A stretch of 64,000 bases of DNA. Origin: G942493375 sp942493375. Its GTDB lineage: Bacteria; Armatimonadota; UBA5829. This document shows, in pieces, positions 41,385-50,504 of this stretch. The DNA lies in the NCBI GenBank assembly GCA_942493375.1, contig OW818698.1:5828001-5892000 (forward strand), in the 5' to 3' direction. The number at the start of each line of letters is the position of its first letter. Positions within the stretch are counted from its first letter, which is position 1. The notes below the pieces were generated by a model. The model saw only the letters and a program-made list of their open reading frames with translations, did no database searches and was not told the origin of the DNA. The position numbers and the translations under genes were made by a program.

Positions 41385-43139
41385 ATGCAAGACTCATCAT
41401 TCCAGTCTTACGATGTAAATATGGTTCAGGTTGAAATGCGTGAGAACATTTCACGGTTGATAGACAAACTCGGTGTCATTAATGCCGGAATGGAATCTCA
41501 TTTTGTCGGTTTGGGTGAACATCTTGAGAAGATCAGTCTATCTGCATCTGAAATGGTGAATACATCCATAGCAATTGATAATACCGTCACCGAACAACTC
41601 GGTGATAAGTTTGCGCGTGACATTCGCGATTCAGCTAACGGAAATATTGAGCAACTACACAAGCAGTCTGAAGTAATCACAAATAATGTGGGATATTTGC
41701 AGGAGATATCTCACGAGATGAAGGGAATGAAATCGGCTAGTGATGCATTGACTCGTCTTGGTAAGCGTCTTCGAGCTGTTAACCTCAGTATTCATGTTGA
41801 AAGTGCCCGCACTCAAGAAGCAACAGTCATGTTTGATGCATTTATTCAGCAGCTGAACAGTCTGGTCAATGAAATACTCACAATAGCCAGAAATGTTCTG
41901 AATGACTCATCTCAAGCTTGTGTAACCCAGGACGTATCTAAGCAAGAGACGCTACAAGCACAAGGTGATCTCGTGATGCTTGCGGAACGCGGCAGGTCTG
42001 CAGTAGACAGTGCGATCGAGCAGGTCAGGATCCTGGCTATAAATGCATCAGAGAGTGGAATCAGAGTCCTCGAATTGGGGAAATCTGTAACGAATTGTGT
42101 AGGCGAACTGGTTATGGCCCTGCAATACAGGGATATTACACGGCAGCAGCTTGAGCATGTATCGCAAGCCCTGGTGAATATAGAGTTTGCATTAAAATCA
42201 GAAGAAGAGTGCGAACAGGTATTCTCTACCAGCTACCCAATACTCATGGTCCAAAATGCTCAGGTTGAACAGGTCTGCGGTTTCATTGAAAAGGTCCGGA
42301 AAGATCTTGATAATGGTTTTGCTAATATAGCTCAGATTGCTAATCAAATTGCAATTATTTCTAAATCAGCTACAAAATCTGAGTCTGAATCCGGGAATGA
42401 TGGTTTTCAGAGCCTTGCCGGAGCCCTTGAAACAGTTGAAAGTATTTCTGCAACATCGGCTGAAATCCTGGATAAGGCTTCGGAGACTGCGGGTAACGCA
42501 TTGCATGTAGTAGATATTCTGACGAGTCATGCTGAACACGTCAGTGACATAAGTGCTGAGATGAACCTGCAAGCACTTAATGCAGTAATCAGTTCGAGTC
42601 GACTGGGCAATAGTGGTAAGACTCTGGCAGTATTGGCACAACAGGTGACCGCTCTGTCCCGCGAAAGTGAGATTGTAGTCCGGATAATTCTTGATATTTT
42701 ACAAAAAGTAAGAAGTAAAGCCGAAAGGGCGAGGATGTCGGATGTGCTGACAAACCATGTGAATGCCGACTTGTCAGTCAGTCTGACAGTGAATGCGGTT
42801 GAGACAGTGGAAGAATGTGCAGCCTCATTCTCCGAAGCAACAGTCAATTCGGAGCTATCAATAAAATCTCTTGCACATTGTACCGCAGAAACCGGTAAAC
42901 ACACTGCATCTTTACAAGAGAGCGAGTCGCTTTTGCGCTCATGCTCTGAAGATATCAGCAACCTTGTTCAGGCGTTGGATCCCTGGAAATCGGCAGAAAC
43001 AGTTTCCACTGCGTGGGACGGACTGGATAGCTACACAATGCAGTCAGAGAGAGATATACATTCTGCAGTATTAATGGGGGAACAGACCCAGCAGAGCACA
43101 TGTTTTGACGACCTTGGCGACAATATTGAGTTGTTTTAA
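41385..43139 (+). CDS. Soluble methyl-accepting-chemotaxis-like coiled-coil protein
   Basis: 584 residues from the ATG at 41385; AAGGTG is 12 bases upstream, and a GTG at 41370 is in frame but unlikely. Nearly all helical coiled coil, no membrane segment, no HAMP. Two regions resemble the receptor signalling tip: LGKRLRAVNLSIHVESARTQ (~140) and MNLQALNAVISSSRLGNSGK followed by LAVLAQQVTALSRESEIV (~395), which parallels the canonical NMLALNAAIEAARAGE block but with SSSRLGNSG in place of the tip residues. It therefore looks like a degenerate double-tip receptor or scaffold. First gene of the che cluster; specific role unknown. Confidence 0.7.
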   Translation: MQDSSFQSYDVNMVQVEMRENISRLIDKLGVINAGMESHFVGLGEHLEKISLSASEMVNTSIAIDNTVTEQLGDKFARDIRDSANGNIEQLHKQSEVITNNVGYLQEISHEMKGMKSASDALTRLGKRLRAVNLSIHVESARTQEATVMFDAFIQQLNSLVNEILTIARNVLNDSSQACVTQDVSKQETLQAQGDLVMLAERGRSAVDSAIEQVRILAINASESGIRVLELGKSVTNCVGELVMALQYRDITRQQLEHVSQALVNIEFALKSEEECEQVFSTSYPILMVQNAQVEQVCGFIEKVRKDLDNGFANIAQIANQIAIISKSATKSESESGNDGFQSLAGALETVESISATSAEILDKASETAGNALHVVDILTSHAEHVSDISAEMNLQALNAVISSSRLGNSGKTLAVLAQQVTALSRESEIVVRIILDILQKVRSKAERARMSDVLTNHVNADLSVSLTVNAVETVEECAASFSEATVNSELSIKSLAHCTAETGKHTASLQESESLLRSCSEDISNLVQALDPWKSAETVSTAWDGLDSYTMQSERDIHSAVLMGEQTQQSTCFDDLGDNIELF

Positions 43140-43276
43140 CACGCATTATTTATGATTAACTCAGGTTAGGTAGCGACAGTGTTATTACATTATAGTTTGG
43201 ATGAATATGATCCATATGCAAATATAGCATTGTATTTATGAGAATAGAAACAATGCGGTCCATTGAGGAGCAATCG

Positions 43277-43576
43277 ATGACAGATGATACTACAAACACT
43301 TCAGAATGCAAGGTTCTGGAGCTAAAAGGAGACCTAACAATCTCCGAAGTTACTGTGGCTCACGAGAATATAGTGTCCGAACTATCCAGCCAGAACGGGA
43401 CCATCATATTGGATGTTTCGGGAGTTGACGCTGTGGATGCTGCTGGATTGCAACTTATTATCGCGGCACAAAGATCAGGGGCCAAGATATCAAGCATTTC
43501 ACCAGCACTCGAAAAGGTGGCTGCAATTCTTGGGCTGTCTGACGCACTTGTCCTTACTCAGATCGAGGTAAACTAG
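43277..43576 (+). CDS. STAS-domain protein
   Basis: 99 residues from the ATG at 43277, with GAGGAG six bases upstream; the frame extends to 43238, but without a ribosome site. The pattern LELKGDLTISEV, IILDVSGVDAVDAAGLQLIIAA is a STAS domain with Ser/Thr-site neighbourhood D-A-A-G instead of the usual D-S/T-x-G, so the phospho-acceptor of anti-sigma antagonists appears replaced by Ala. Stop is one base before cheY. In che clusters such stand-alone STAS proteins occur but their role is unclear. Confidence 0.85.
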   Translation: MTDDTTNTSECKVLELKGDLTISEVTVAHENIVSELSSQNGTIILDVSGVDAVDAAGLQLIIAAQRSGAKISSISPALEKVAAILGLSDALVLTQIEVN

Positions 43577-43577
43577 C

Positions 43578-43949
43578 ATGCCAAAACCGATATTAACTGC
43601 AGATGATTCTGCCAGCATGAGACAGATGATAGGCTTCACCCTGCGGCAAGCGGGATATGAAGTCGTTGAAGCAGTCGATGGCAAAGATGCCCTGAACAAG
43701 CTTGAGGCAGGGGTATCGGTCGGATTGATTATTACTGACCTTAATATGCCAAATATGGACGGTATTGAACTGATTCGAGCGGTACGTGCCAGAGCAGCGA
43801 GTAAATTCGTGCCCATACTTATGCTTACAACTGAATCGTCAGATGACAAAAAGGCATCAGGTAAATCTGCCGGGGCAACAGGTTGGATAGTAAAACCATT
43901 CAGCCCGGACCAGTTGATTGCGGTAGTTAAGAAAGTACTTCCATCGTAA
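43578..43949 (+). CDS. cheY: CheY response regulator
   Basis: 123 residues, a single receiver domain. Acidic pocket Asp9-Asp10, phospho-acceptor Asp54 in IITDLNMPNMDG, Thr84 in LMLTTES, and Lys106 in WIVKPF. It would be phosphorylated by CheA encoded just downstream and signal to a motor or other output; no motor genes are in the window. GAGGT ribosome site overlaps the end of the STAS gene. Confidence 0.95.
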   Translation: MPKPILTADDSASMRQMIGFTLRQAGYEVVEAVDGKDALNKLEAGVSVGLIITDLNMPNMDGIELIRAVRARAASKFVPILMLTTESSDDKKASGKSAGATGWIVKPFSPDQLIAVVKKVLPS

Positions 43950-44019
43950 TCATGCAGCCCTGAGTAGTATTCGGTAAATGGGCATCATATAGCTTAACAG
44001 CTAGTCAGAGAGGACCACA

Positions 44020-46080
44020 ATGGGTATACCCGATCAGTTTATAGATACATTTATTACGGAATCAGAGGAACTGCTTGAAGACATAGAGTTGGCTGTTCTC
44101 CTTTTGGAACAGGATCCAGGAGATACGGAGACTCTTAACCGTGTTTTCAGAGCAATGCACACAATAAAGGGTTCTGGTGCAATGTTCGGTTTCGACAAGG
44201 TTGCTTCGTTTGCGCATCATCTGGAGACCTTGCTAGACCAGCTCAGGAATCACAAGATTGACCTGACTGTTGAGATAATTAGTTTGATCCTGTCTGCCAG
44301 AGACCACGTGTCTGCACTGATAAAGGAAAGTAGCGGAGGAGCAGAAGCAGATGTCGAGGTCGGTGATGAAATAGTAAAACATGTCAGCGATATACTCGGA
44401 GGAAGCAATAGCAGTGCAACTCCAGCAGCTGAGGCTTCAGTTGAAACCAAGGTAGAGATTACCAATACTCAGAATGTATTCGAAGTTGGCTTTACTCCAA
44501 AACCCGAACTATTCCAAACCGGCAACGATCCCCGCCTTCTGCTTGATGAACTTAGATCACTTGGTGAATGCCAGATTACAGGACTTACTGACCGAATTCC
44601 CAGACTCGTTGAGCTTGATCCAGAGCAGTGCTATTTATACTGGAATGCTACGATTACCACTCAAGCTGAAGAGGATGCGATCAAGGATGTATTCATTTTT
44701 GTCGAAGACTTATGTGATCTGAGTATTCAAGCAACTGCACAGGATATAGCATCGCCATCAACGCAATTAGAAGCAGAAGCGTTGAAAGTCGATGAGGCTC
44801 CCAAGATCGAAGCCCAGAGCACTAAGCCGGCAGCTACCGCCGAAGTCCACACTGAGAAGGTCCCGAAGGTTGAGACAACAAAGGCAGTAACTGCAAATGA
44901 GACCCTGAGAGTGGATTCTGAACGTCTGGATACACTAGTAAACCTGGTGGGGGAACTGGTAATAAACCAGGCACAGCTGGCGCAGATTGCAGCTCGGATC
45001 GATGATCCATCACTCGCTGTTCCGGTTGAGATAATGGAAAGATTAACCTCCGAACTGCGGGATGTTGCACTGGGAATTCGAATGATGCCCATAGGAACAA
45101 CATTCTCCCGTTTCAAGAGACTTGTGCGTGATCTCTCACTGGAACTGCACAAACAGGTTAGTCTTGAAACCGATGGTGCCGAGACTGAACTGGACAAGAC
45201 TGTTATTGACCGACTAGCTGATCCGTTAGTCCACCTGATCCGCAACAGTATCGATCATGGTATAGAACTGCCTGATCTGCGAGTTGCGAATGGTAAAGAA
45301 GCAACAGGCATAATCCGTCTATCAGCATCTCATCGGGGGACAAGTGTTGTTATATCAATCTCAGATGATGGTAAAGGACTGGATGCTGAAGCGATCAAGC
45401 GTAAGGCTATTGAAAATGGCCTGATTCAGGCAGATGATGATCTGACGGAATCTCAGATAAATGCTCTGGTGTTTGCTCCCGGTTTTTCAACTGCCAGCAA
45501 GGTCACCAGTGTGTCGGGCAGAGGCGTTGGAATGGATGTTGTAAAGAGAGAGATTGATGCTCTCCGAGGCACCATTCGGACCACCAGTAAAAAAGGCGTG
45601 GGCACAACAATCGACTTGTCACTGCCGTTGACCCTGGCGATCATTGAAGGTCTGTTGATTGATGTTGCTGATGAACGGTTTGTAGTCCCGCTTAGCATGG
45701 TCGAGGAATGCCTGGAATTGACTGCTGAAAGATATGCTCTCAGCCCTGATAGAAATATTATTCAGGTGCGTGGAGAACCGGTACCGTTTGTCCGTTTGAG
45801 AGAGGTGCTAAAGATTCGTGGAGCTGCTCCTGCTCTGGAAGAGACGGTTGTTGTAAATGTCAATGATACCAGGCTTGGAATAGTGGTTGATAAGGTTGTA
45901 GGACACCATCAGACAGTCATTAAGTCTCTTGGTAATACCTACAAGGATGTTGATGCTGTATCTGGTGCGACTATACTTGGAGATGGTAAGGTTGCTCTAA
46001 TACTTGATGTATTGGGTTTGCTGGATATTGCGAAGGCTACAGAGAACCAAATCACTACTGCAAGGAAGGATGCAGCATAA
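44020..46080 (+). CDS. cheA: Chemotaxis histidine kinase CheA
   Basis: 686 residues. P1 phosphotransfer domain with His47 in AMHTIKGSGAMFGF; a P2-like domain ~155-240 (NDPRLLLDELRSLGE, DPEQCYLYWNATI); dimerisation P3 from ~295 (ESERLDTLVNLVGELVINQAQL-like); HATPase with HLIRNSIDHGIE (N box), SDDGKGLD (G1) and SGRGVGMDVVKREID (G2); and a C-terminal CheW-like P5 domain (VPLSMVEECLEL, GHHQTVIKSLG). It autophosphorylates and passes phosphate to CheY/CheB in response to MCP arrays. All catalytic features are present. Confidence 0.97.
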   Translation: MGIPDQFIDTFITESEELLEDIELAVLLLEQDPGDTETLNRVFRAMHTIKGSGAMFGFDKVASFAHHLETLLDQLRNHKIDLTVEIISLILSARDHVSALIKESSGGAEADVEVGDEIVKHVSDILGGSNSSATPAAEASVETKVEITNTQNVFEVGFTPKPELFQTGNDPRLLLDELRSLGECQITGLTDRIPRLVELDPEQCYLYWNATITTQAEEDAIKDVFIFVEDLCDLSIQATAQDIASPSTQLEAEALKVDEAPKIEAQSTKPAATAEVHTEKVPKVETTKAVTANETLRVDSERLDTLVNLVGELVINQAQLAQIAARIDDPSLAVPVEIMERLTSELRDVALGIRMMPIGTTFSRFKRLVRDLSLELHKQVSLETDGAETELDKTVIDRLADPLVHLIRNSIDHGIELPDLRVANGKEATGIIRLSASHRGTSVVISISDDGKGLDAEAIKRKAIENGLIQADDDLTESQINALVFAPGFSTASKVTSVSGRGVGMDVVKREIDALRGTIRTTSKKGVGTTIDLSLPLTLAIIEGLLIDVADERFVVPLSMVEECLELTAERYALSPDRNIIQVRGEPVPFVRLREVLKIRGAAPALEETVVVNVNDTRLGIVVDKVVGHHQTVIKSLGNTYKDVDAVSGATILGDGKVALILDVLGLLDIAKATENQITTARKDAA

Positions 46081-46161
46081 ACAGCAGCACAGTGGTCGAT
46101 CCGTATTAGCAATGAATCAGTAGTATGCATTATAAACAAGTATACAAGGGAGTATAAGTCG

Positions 46162-47847
46162 ATGAAATTTGCACTCAATACAATCAAACTCAAACCCCGG
46201 TTAATAGGGGCGTTTATGGTAGTAGCACTTATCGCAATGGCAATTGGCTGGCGTGGTATTGTTGCAATGCAGACTGTAAAAGCGGGATCAGATGAAGTAA
46301 GTGGAAATCGGCTTCCGAGCATACAGGCATTGTTGGTTATCAGCGAAGCTCAGACTGCAGTAGACAGTGCCGAAAATGCGCTGCTCTGCGAAGAAATTAC
46401 TCCGGATATGATACGAGCCCAGTATCAGAGATTCGCGGATGCAGAAAAGCGAGTTACGGATGCCCGTGCGATATATGATCCACTTCCGCAAACAGCCGAA
46501 GAAGCCAAAGTCTGGAAGGAGTTTGTACCGGCTTGGGATGCCTGGTGGCAAGACCATTTAGCTTTTGTTTCTCTTTCCAAGTCCTTTAGAAGCACAAACT
46601 CCAAGGATGTATATAAGAAATTGGTAAAACAAGCTCTCGAAACAAATGGTGTTTCATTTGGCAAGGCTGAAAGTTTGCTTAATAAAGTGGTAGAAATCAA
46701 CACTACCCTTGCAAAGGATGTCGAAAAATCGAATAACGCCACATTTAATAGTGCAAAAACCATGCTGCTCGGATTTATGGCGATTGGAGTAGTGCTGGCT
46801 TGTATCCTTGGTGTAGCTATAGCGAACGGTATAGCCAATCCTGTAAAGCAAGTCGCTGAGGCTGCTGCAAAGATAGCTGATGGTGACCTGGATGTGCGGG
46901 TTACTGCTTCAGGATCTGACGAAGTCGCTGATATGTCGCGGTCGATGGAGACAGTGATTGAAAACCTGACGAAGTTTGCTACAGATGTGCAGAGTGCGGC
47001 TACTTTAGTAGCTAGTGGAAGTGAACAGGTCAATGGATCTGCTCAGTCTCTGGCTCAGGGTGCAACAGAACAGGCTTCGAGTATAGAAGAGATATCCTCT
47101 TCAATGGAAGAGATGAACAGTACAGTCAAACAGAATGCTGACAATGCTCAACAGACGGCAGGAATAGCTATAAAGTCCTCAGCTGATGGTCAGCAGGGCG
47201 GATCTGCGGTGGCAGAGACTGTGAAAGCGATGCAGAGCATTGCCGAGAGAATTAACATAATTGAAGAGATCGCCAGACAAACCAATATGCTGGCACTGAA
47301 TGCAGCTATTGAAGCAGCAAGAGCAGGGGAACACGGCAAGGGATTTGCAGTAGTTGCCGCTGAAGTTCGCAAACTGGCTGAGAGAAGTCAGACAGCCGCG
47401 AAAGAAATCAGTGCAGTATCGACATCCAGTGTCGAGATAGCCCAAAATGCTGGGTCTATTCTGGAAGAAATCGTCCCCGGTATCCAGAAGACAGCTGAAC
47501 TCGTTCAGGAGATCAATGCATCGTCGGCTGAACAGTCATCAGGTATCGATCAGGTGACGAAGGCGATCACACAGTTGGATCAAGTGATCCAGAGCAACAG
47601 CGCAGCCACCGAAGAGTTGTCAGCTACAGCTGAGGAATTGACCTCTCAAGCCGAACAACTTCTCTCTACGGCATCGTTCTTCCGACTGAAAGAAACGCGA
47701 TCCAGCAAGATAATGAACAGAGCGGCTGTTTCGCAGCAGAAGAGCAAAGCAAAGGCTCCGAAATATGTTTCTTCACATAAATCATCCGGAGCAACGATAT
47801 CACTTGGTGATGATGCCGATGACAATGATTTCGAAAGAGCAGCGTAA
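46162..47847 (+). CDS. Methyl-accepting chemotaxis protein 1
   Basis: 561 residues; AGGGAG before the ATG. Membrane helix ~13-33, a four-helix-bundle periplasmic sensor ~34-190, second helix ~195-217, one HAMP domain to ~270, and a full signalling domain with the tip EIARQTNMLALNAAIEAARA and GEHGKGFAVVAAEVRKLAERS. The C-terminal tail is flexible and basic and ends DDNDFERAA, an ending shared with the two other receptors here. It is similar to MCP 2 and 3 in the signalling domain but its sensor is different. It lies between cheA and cheW. Confidence 0.95.
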   Translation: MKFALNTIKLKPRLIGAFMVVALIAMAIGWRGIVAMQTVKAGSDEVSGNRLPSIQALLVISEAQTAVDSAENALLCEEITPDMIRAQYQRFADAEKRVTDARAIYDPLPQTAEEAKVWKEFVPAWDAWWQDHLAFVSLSKSFRSTNSKDVYKKLVKQALETNGVSFGKAESLLNKVVEINTTLAKDVEKSNNATFNSAKTMLLGFMAIGVVLACILGVAIANGIANPVKQVAEAAAKIADGDLDVRVTASGSDEVADMSRSMETVIENLTKFATDVQSAATLVASGSEQVNGSAQSLAQGATEQASSIEEISSSMEEMNSTVKQNADNAQQTAGIAIKSSADGQQGGSAVAETVKAMQSIAERINIIEEIARQTNMLALNAAIEAARAGEHGKGFAVVAAEVRKLAERSQTAAKEISAVSTSSVEIAQNAGSILEEIVPGIQKTAELVQEINASSAEQSSGIDQVTKAITQLDQVIQSNSAATEELSATAEELTSQAEQLLSTASFFRLKETRSSKIMNRAAVSQQKSKAKAPKYVSSHKSSGATISLGDDADDNDFERAA

Positions 47848-47865
47848 AAGAACATACTAATTATA

Positions 47866-47904
47866 TCACTGGTATTATTCACTGAATCTGAATAATACCA
47901 GTGA
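47866..47904. other. Perfect 15-bp hairpin between mcp1 and cheW1
   Basis: TCACTGGTATTATTC (47866-47880) and GAATAATACCAGTGA (47890-47904) are exact reverse complements with a 9-base loop. It is followed by AAAA rather than a T-run, so on the plus strand it is more likely an mRNA-processing or stability structure than a terminator. Confidence 0.75.
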
Positions 47905-47948
47905 AAAATGTAGTAAATGCAGGGCCACATCATACAGGAGGATGGACC

Positions 47949-48452
47949 ATGGCTGAAACAAATGTATCGGATTCTAATCAGTATCTTACGTTCATGTTGG
48001 GTGAAGAGGGGTTTGCAATTGAAATATCCAGGGTCCGTGAAGTCCTTGATTTTACGGATCTTACAAAAGTTCCCCGAACTCCCGACTACATGCGAGGAGT
48101 TATCAATCTAAGAGGAAATGTTGTGCCGGTTGTAGACCTCCGGTTACAACTGGGTATGACAGCCGTAGAGAAGACAGTGGACACTTGCATTGTTATAGTC
48201 GAAGTGGATATCAGTGCTGACATGCTTCATATTGGTATGCTGGCTGATTCAGTCCAGGAAGTCGTGGACATTGACACAAACCAGATCGAGCCTGCTCCCA
48301 GACTGGGCACTCGACTGAAAACAGACTTTATCAAGGGTATGGCCAAGAGAGATGATAAGTTTAACATCATCCTGGACATTGATAAGGTGTTATCTGGTGA
48401 TGATCTGGTAATGCTGAGTGCTGCTCAGCTGGAAGAGACTGCAGCTGCATAA
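47949..48452 (+). CDS. cheW: CheW adaptor protein, copy 1
   Basis: 167 residues from the ATG at 47949 (AGGAGG seven bases upstream). A single CheW domain: QYLTFMLGEEGFAIEISRVREVL, VPRTPDYMRGVINLRGNVVPVVDLR (receptor/CheA interface) and GMLADSVQEVVDI. It couples receptors to CheA. Very similar over its whole length to copy 2 at 50505; the start codon differs (ATG versus TTG). Confidence 0.95.
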   Translation: MAETNVSDSNQYLTFMLGEEGFAIEISRVREVLDFTDLTKVPRTPDYMRGVINLRGNVVPVVDLRLQLGMTAVEKTVDTCIVIVEVDISADMLHIGMLADSVQEVVDIDTNQIEPAPRLGTRLKTDFIKGMAKRDDKFNIILDIDKVLSGDDLVMLSAAQLEETAAA

Positions 48453-48462
48453 CGTAATATGT

Positions 48463-48491
48463 ATTCTGAATCTCCGTGAGGTGTTCAGAAT
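48463..48491. other. Hairpin between cheW1 and mcp2
   Basis: ATTCTGAA (48463-48470) and TTCAGAAT (48484-48491), a perfect 8-bp stem without a T-run, about 10 bases after the cheW1 stop. Confidence 0.55.
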
Positions 48492-48642
48492 GGCATATCG
48501 TAAATGAATACAAATAGAGGCCACAGAGTATTATTAATAACCGTTATCCGTGGACACTAGTTTTCCAAAGTTAGTAAAATTTGAAAAATCTAAGGGAAGG
48601 CGGCGGTAAAACACACACACCATAGATGGAGGAAAACAGACA

Positions 48643-50415
48643 ATGAGTTGGTTTAATAATCTGAAAATTGGCAAGAAACTCATCATTGCTTTTCTTGTTA
48701 TCGCAGCAGTAGTTGCAGCAGTAGGTATCGCAGGAATGTCCAGTAATAAAAACATTGGGTCGGCTGATGAAAGGCTGTACAAGAACGTAACAATACCCAT
48801 AAGTTTAGCCGGTGATATGGCGTATGTATGTAACAGAATTCGTGTAAAACTTAGGGATGTTATCATCGCGGAGAAGACTTCTGATTCCAAACAATATGTT
48901 AAAGATGCCAATGATTTTATGACAGAGTTGGGGGACCTATCCAGTAAATTCAAGAAGATGGTAACAACAGATAAATTGAAGGATACGGCCAGTGACTTTG
49001 AAAAAGCCAGACTGGAGTATGTAATTGTTCAGAAGCAGATCTCGGATCTTGCTGTAGGTGGAAAGAAAAAGGAAGCTCTGCAAGCGCTTCGTGATGCAGC
49101 CCCAATAGGCGCAGCTTTAGATAATGCAATAGTTCTTTTAAAATCCGACATGACAAAAAGTGCAGGTGTTCTGTATAAGCAGAACCTTGCTACTGCTTCA
49201 AGAGCGAACGTAATTTCTATAGTAGGGATAATATCCGGAGTCTTGCTTGCTCTTGGACTCGGCGTTTTTATATCCAGGGGAATCTCTCGTCCAATTAACG
49301 AGATGCGTGATGCCGCAGCACAGTTGGCTATTGGGAACATTGATATCCAGGTTAAGGCAGCAGGAGCGGATGAGATTGGAGATATGTCGCGGTCTATTCA
49401 AGACCTGGTAGAAACCATCCGGGAAAACGCTGCTTGTGCTTCAAATATTGCTGAGGGTGATCTAACCGTCCAGGCCAAACCCAGGTCCGATCAAGATGTA
49501 ATGGGCAAGGCAATGGAGCTTATGATAACCAACCTGACCAGGTTTGCAACTGAAGTACAGAGCGCAGCCAGTCTTGTAGCAAGCGGCAGTGAGCAAGTAA
49601 ACGGGGCCGCTCAGTCTCTTGCCCAGGGAGCTACAGAACAGGCTTCCAGCATTGAGGAAGTCTCGGCTTCAATGGAAGAGATGAACAGCACAGTAAAACA
49701 GAATGCAGACAATGCACAGCAGACTTCAGCGATAGCCGTGAAATCGGCTGTTGATGGTCAGCAGGGCGGAAGCGCTGTTGCTGAGACAGTAAATGCTATG
49801 CAGAGTATTGCTGAAAAGATAAATATCATTGAAGAAATAGCTCGACAGACCAACATGCTGGCATTGAATGCGGCAATTGAGGCTGCGAGAGCAGGAGAAC
49901 ATGGTAAGGGTTTTGCAGTTGTTGCAGCTGAAGTGCGTAAACTTGCAGAACGCAGCCAGGCTGCTGCAAAGGAGATCAGTTCAGTCTCTACTTCCAGTGT
50001 AGAGATAGCCCAGAATGCCGGAAAGATTCTCCAGGAGATAGTTCCCGGAATCCAGAAGACTGCGGAGCTGGTGCAGGAGATAAATGCTTCTTCATCCGAG
50101 CAGTCAGCTGGTATTGATCAGGTAACTTCAGCTATAACTCAGCTGGATCAGGTGATTCAGAGCAGCAGTGCGGCAACAGAGGAACTCTCTGCGACATCGG
50201 AAGAGCTTACGGCTCAGGCAGAACAGTTGCTGACTACAGCTTCATTCTTCCGGACGAAGGACGATAGATCATCCGGTTCTATGAGTTCAAGCAGGTCTAC
50301 AAAAGCAACAAAATGGAACCAGAACAAGAATCGTCCAACGGCCTCAGGAAAGAGCGGGTTTTCATTGGCACTAGACGAGACTGTAGAAGATTCTGACTTT
50401 GAAAGAGCTGCCTGA
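48643..50415 (+). CDS. Methyl-accepting chemotaxis protein 2
   Basis: 590 residues. First membrane helix IAFLVIAAVVAAVGIAGM, periplasmic four-helix-bundle sensor ~32-190, second helix ~192-215, two HAMP-like units (GISRPINEMRDAAAQLAIGN, then CASNIAEGDLTVQAKPRSD), and the signalling domain with EEIARQTNMLALNAAIEAAR. Ends VEDSDFERAA. GGAGG stands about 10 bases before the ATG. The sensor is homologous to that of MCP 3, so these two receptors and the CheW copies look like a tandem duplication. Confidence 0.95.
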   Translation: MSWFNNLKIGKKLIIAFLVIAAVVAAVGIAGMSSNKNIGSADERLYKNVTIPISLAGDMAYVCNRIRVKLRDVIIAEKTSDSKQYVKDANDFMTELGDLSSKFKKMVTTDKLKDTASDFEKARLEYVIVQKQISDLAVGGKKKEALQALRDAAPIGAALDNAIVLLKSDMTKSAGVLYKQNLATASRANVISIVGIISGVLLALGLGVFISRGISRPINEMRDAAAQLAIGNIDIQVKAAGADEIGDMSRSIQDLVETIRENAACASNIAEGDLTVQAKPRSDQDVMGKAMELMITNLTRFATEVQSAASLVASGSEQVNGAAQSLAQGATEQASSIEEVSASMEEMNSTVKQNADNAQQTSAIAVKSAVDGQQGGSAVAETVNAMQSIAEKINIIEEIARQTNMLALNAAIEAARAGEHGKGFAVVAAEVRKLAERSQAAAKEISSVSTSSVEIAQNAGKILQEIVPGIQKTAELVQEINASSSEQSAGIDQVTSAITQLDQVIQSSSAATEELSATSEELTAQAEQLLTTASFFRTKDDRSSGSMSSSRSTKATKWNQNKNRPTASGKSGFSLALDETVEDSDFERAA

Positions 50416-50430
50416 TTAACAGGAAACCAT

Positions 50431-50464
50431 CGTCCGCATTATTTGTATAAGAGTAATGCGGACG
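50431..50464. other. Perfect 11-bp hairpin resembling paired MITE ends
   Basis: CGTCCGCATTA (50431-50441) and TAATGCGGACG (50454-50464) are exact reverse complements with a 12-base loop. CCGCATTATTT and GTAATGCGG match the terminal repeats of the MITE at 32665-32762 and 60106-60204. No T-run. It could be an internally deleted MITE relic. Confidence 0.6.
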
Positions 50465-50504
50465 CATAACAGACTATATTGTGTAGTAAAAAGGAGGAAG
50501 TAAA

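Noticed and set aside
41385..43139. CheZ-type phosphatase
   Set aside because: The helical composition and length might suggest it, but I see no CheZ catalytic Asp/Gln motif and the protein is far too long.
47866..47904. Terminator after mcp1
   Set aside because: A perfect stem but followed by A-rich, not T-rich, sequence on the plus strand; the next gene is a chemotaxis partner, so a full stop of transcription is unlikely.
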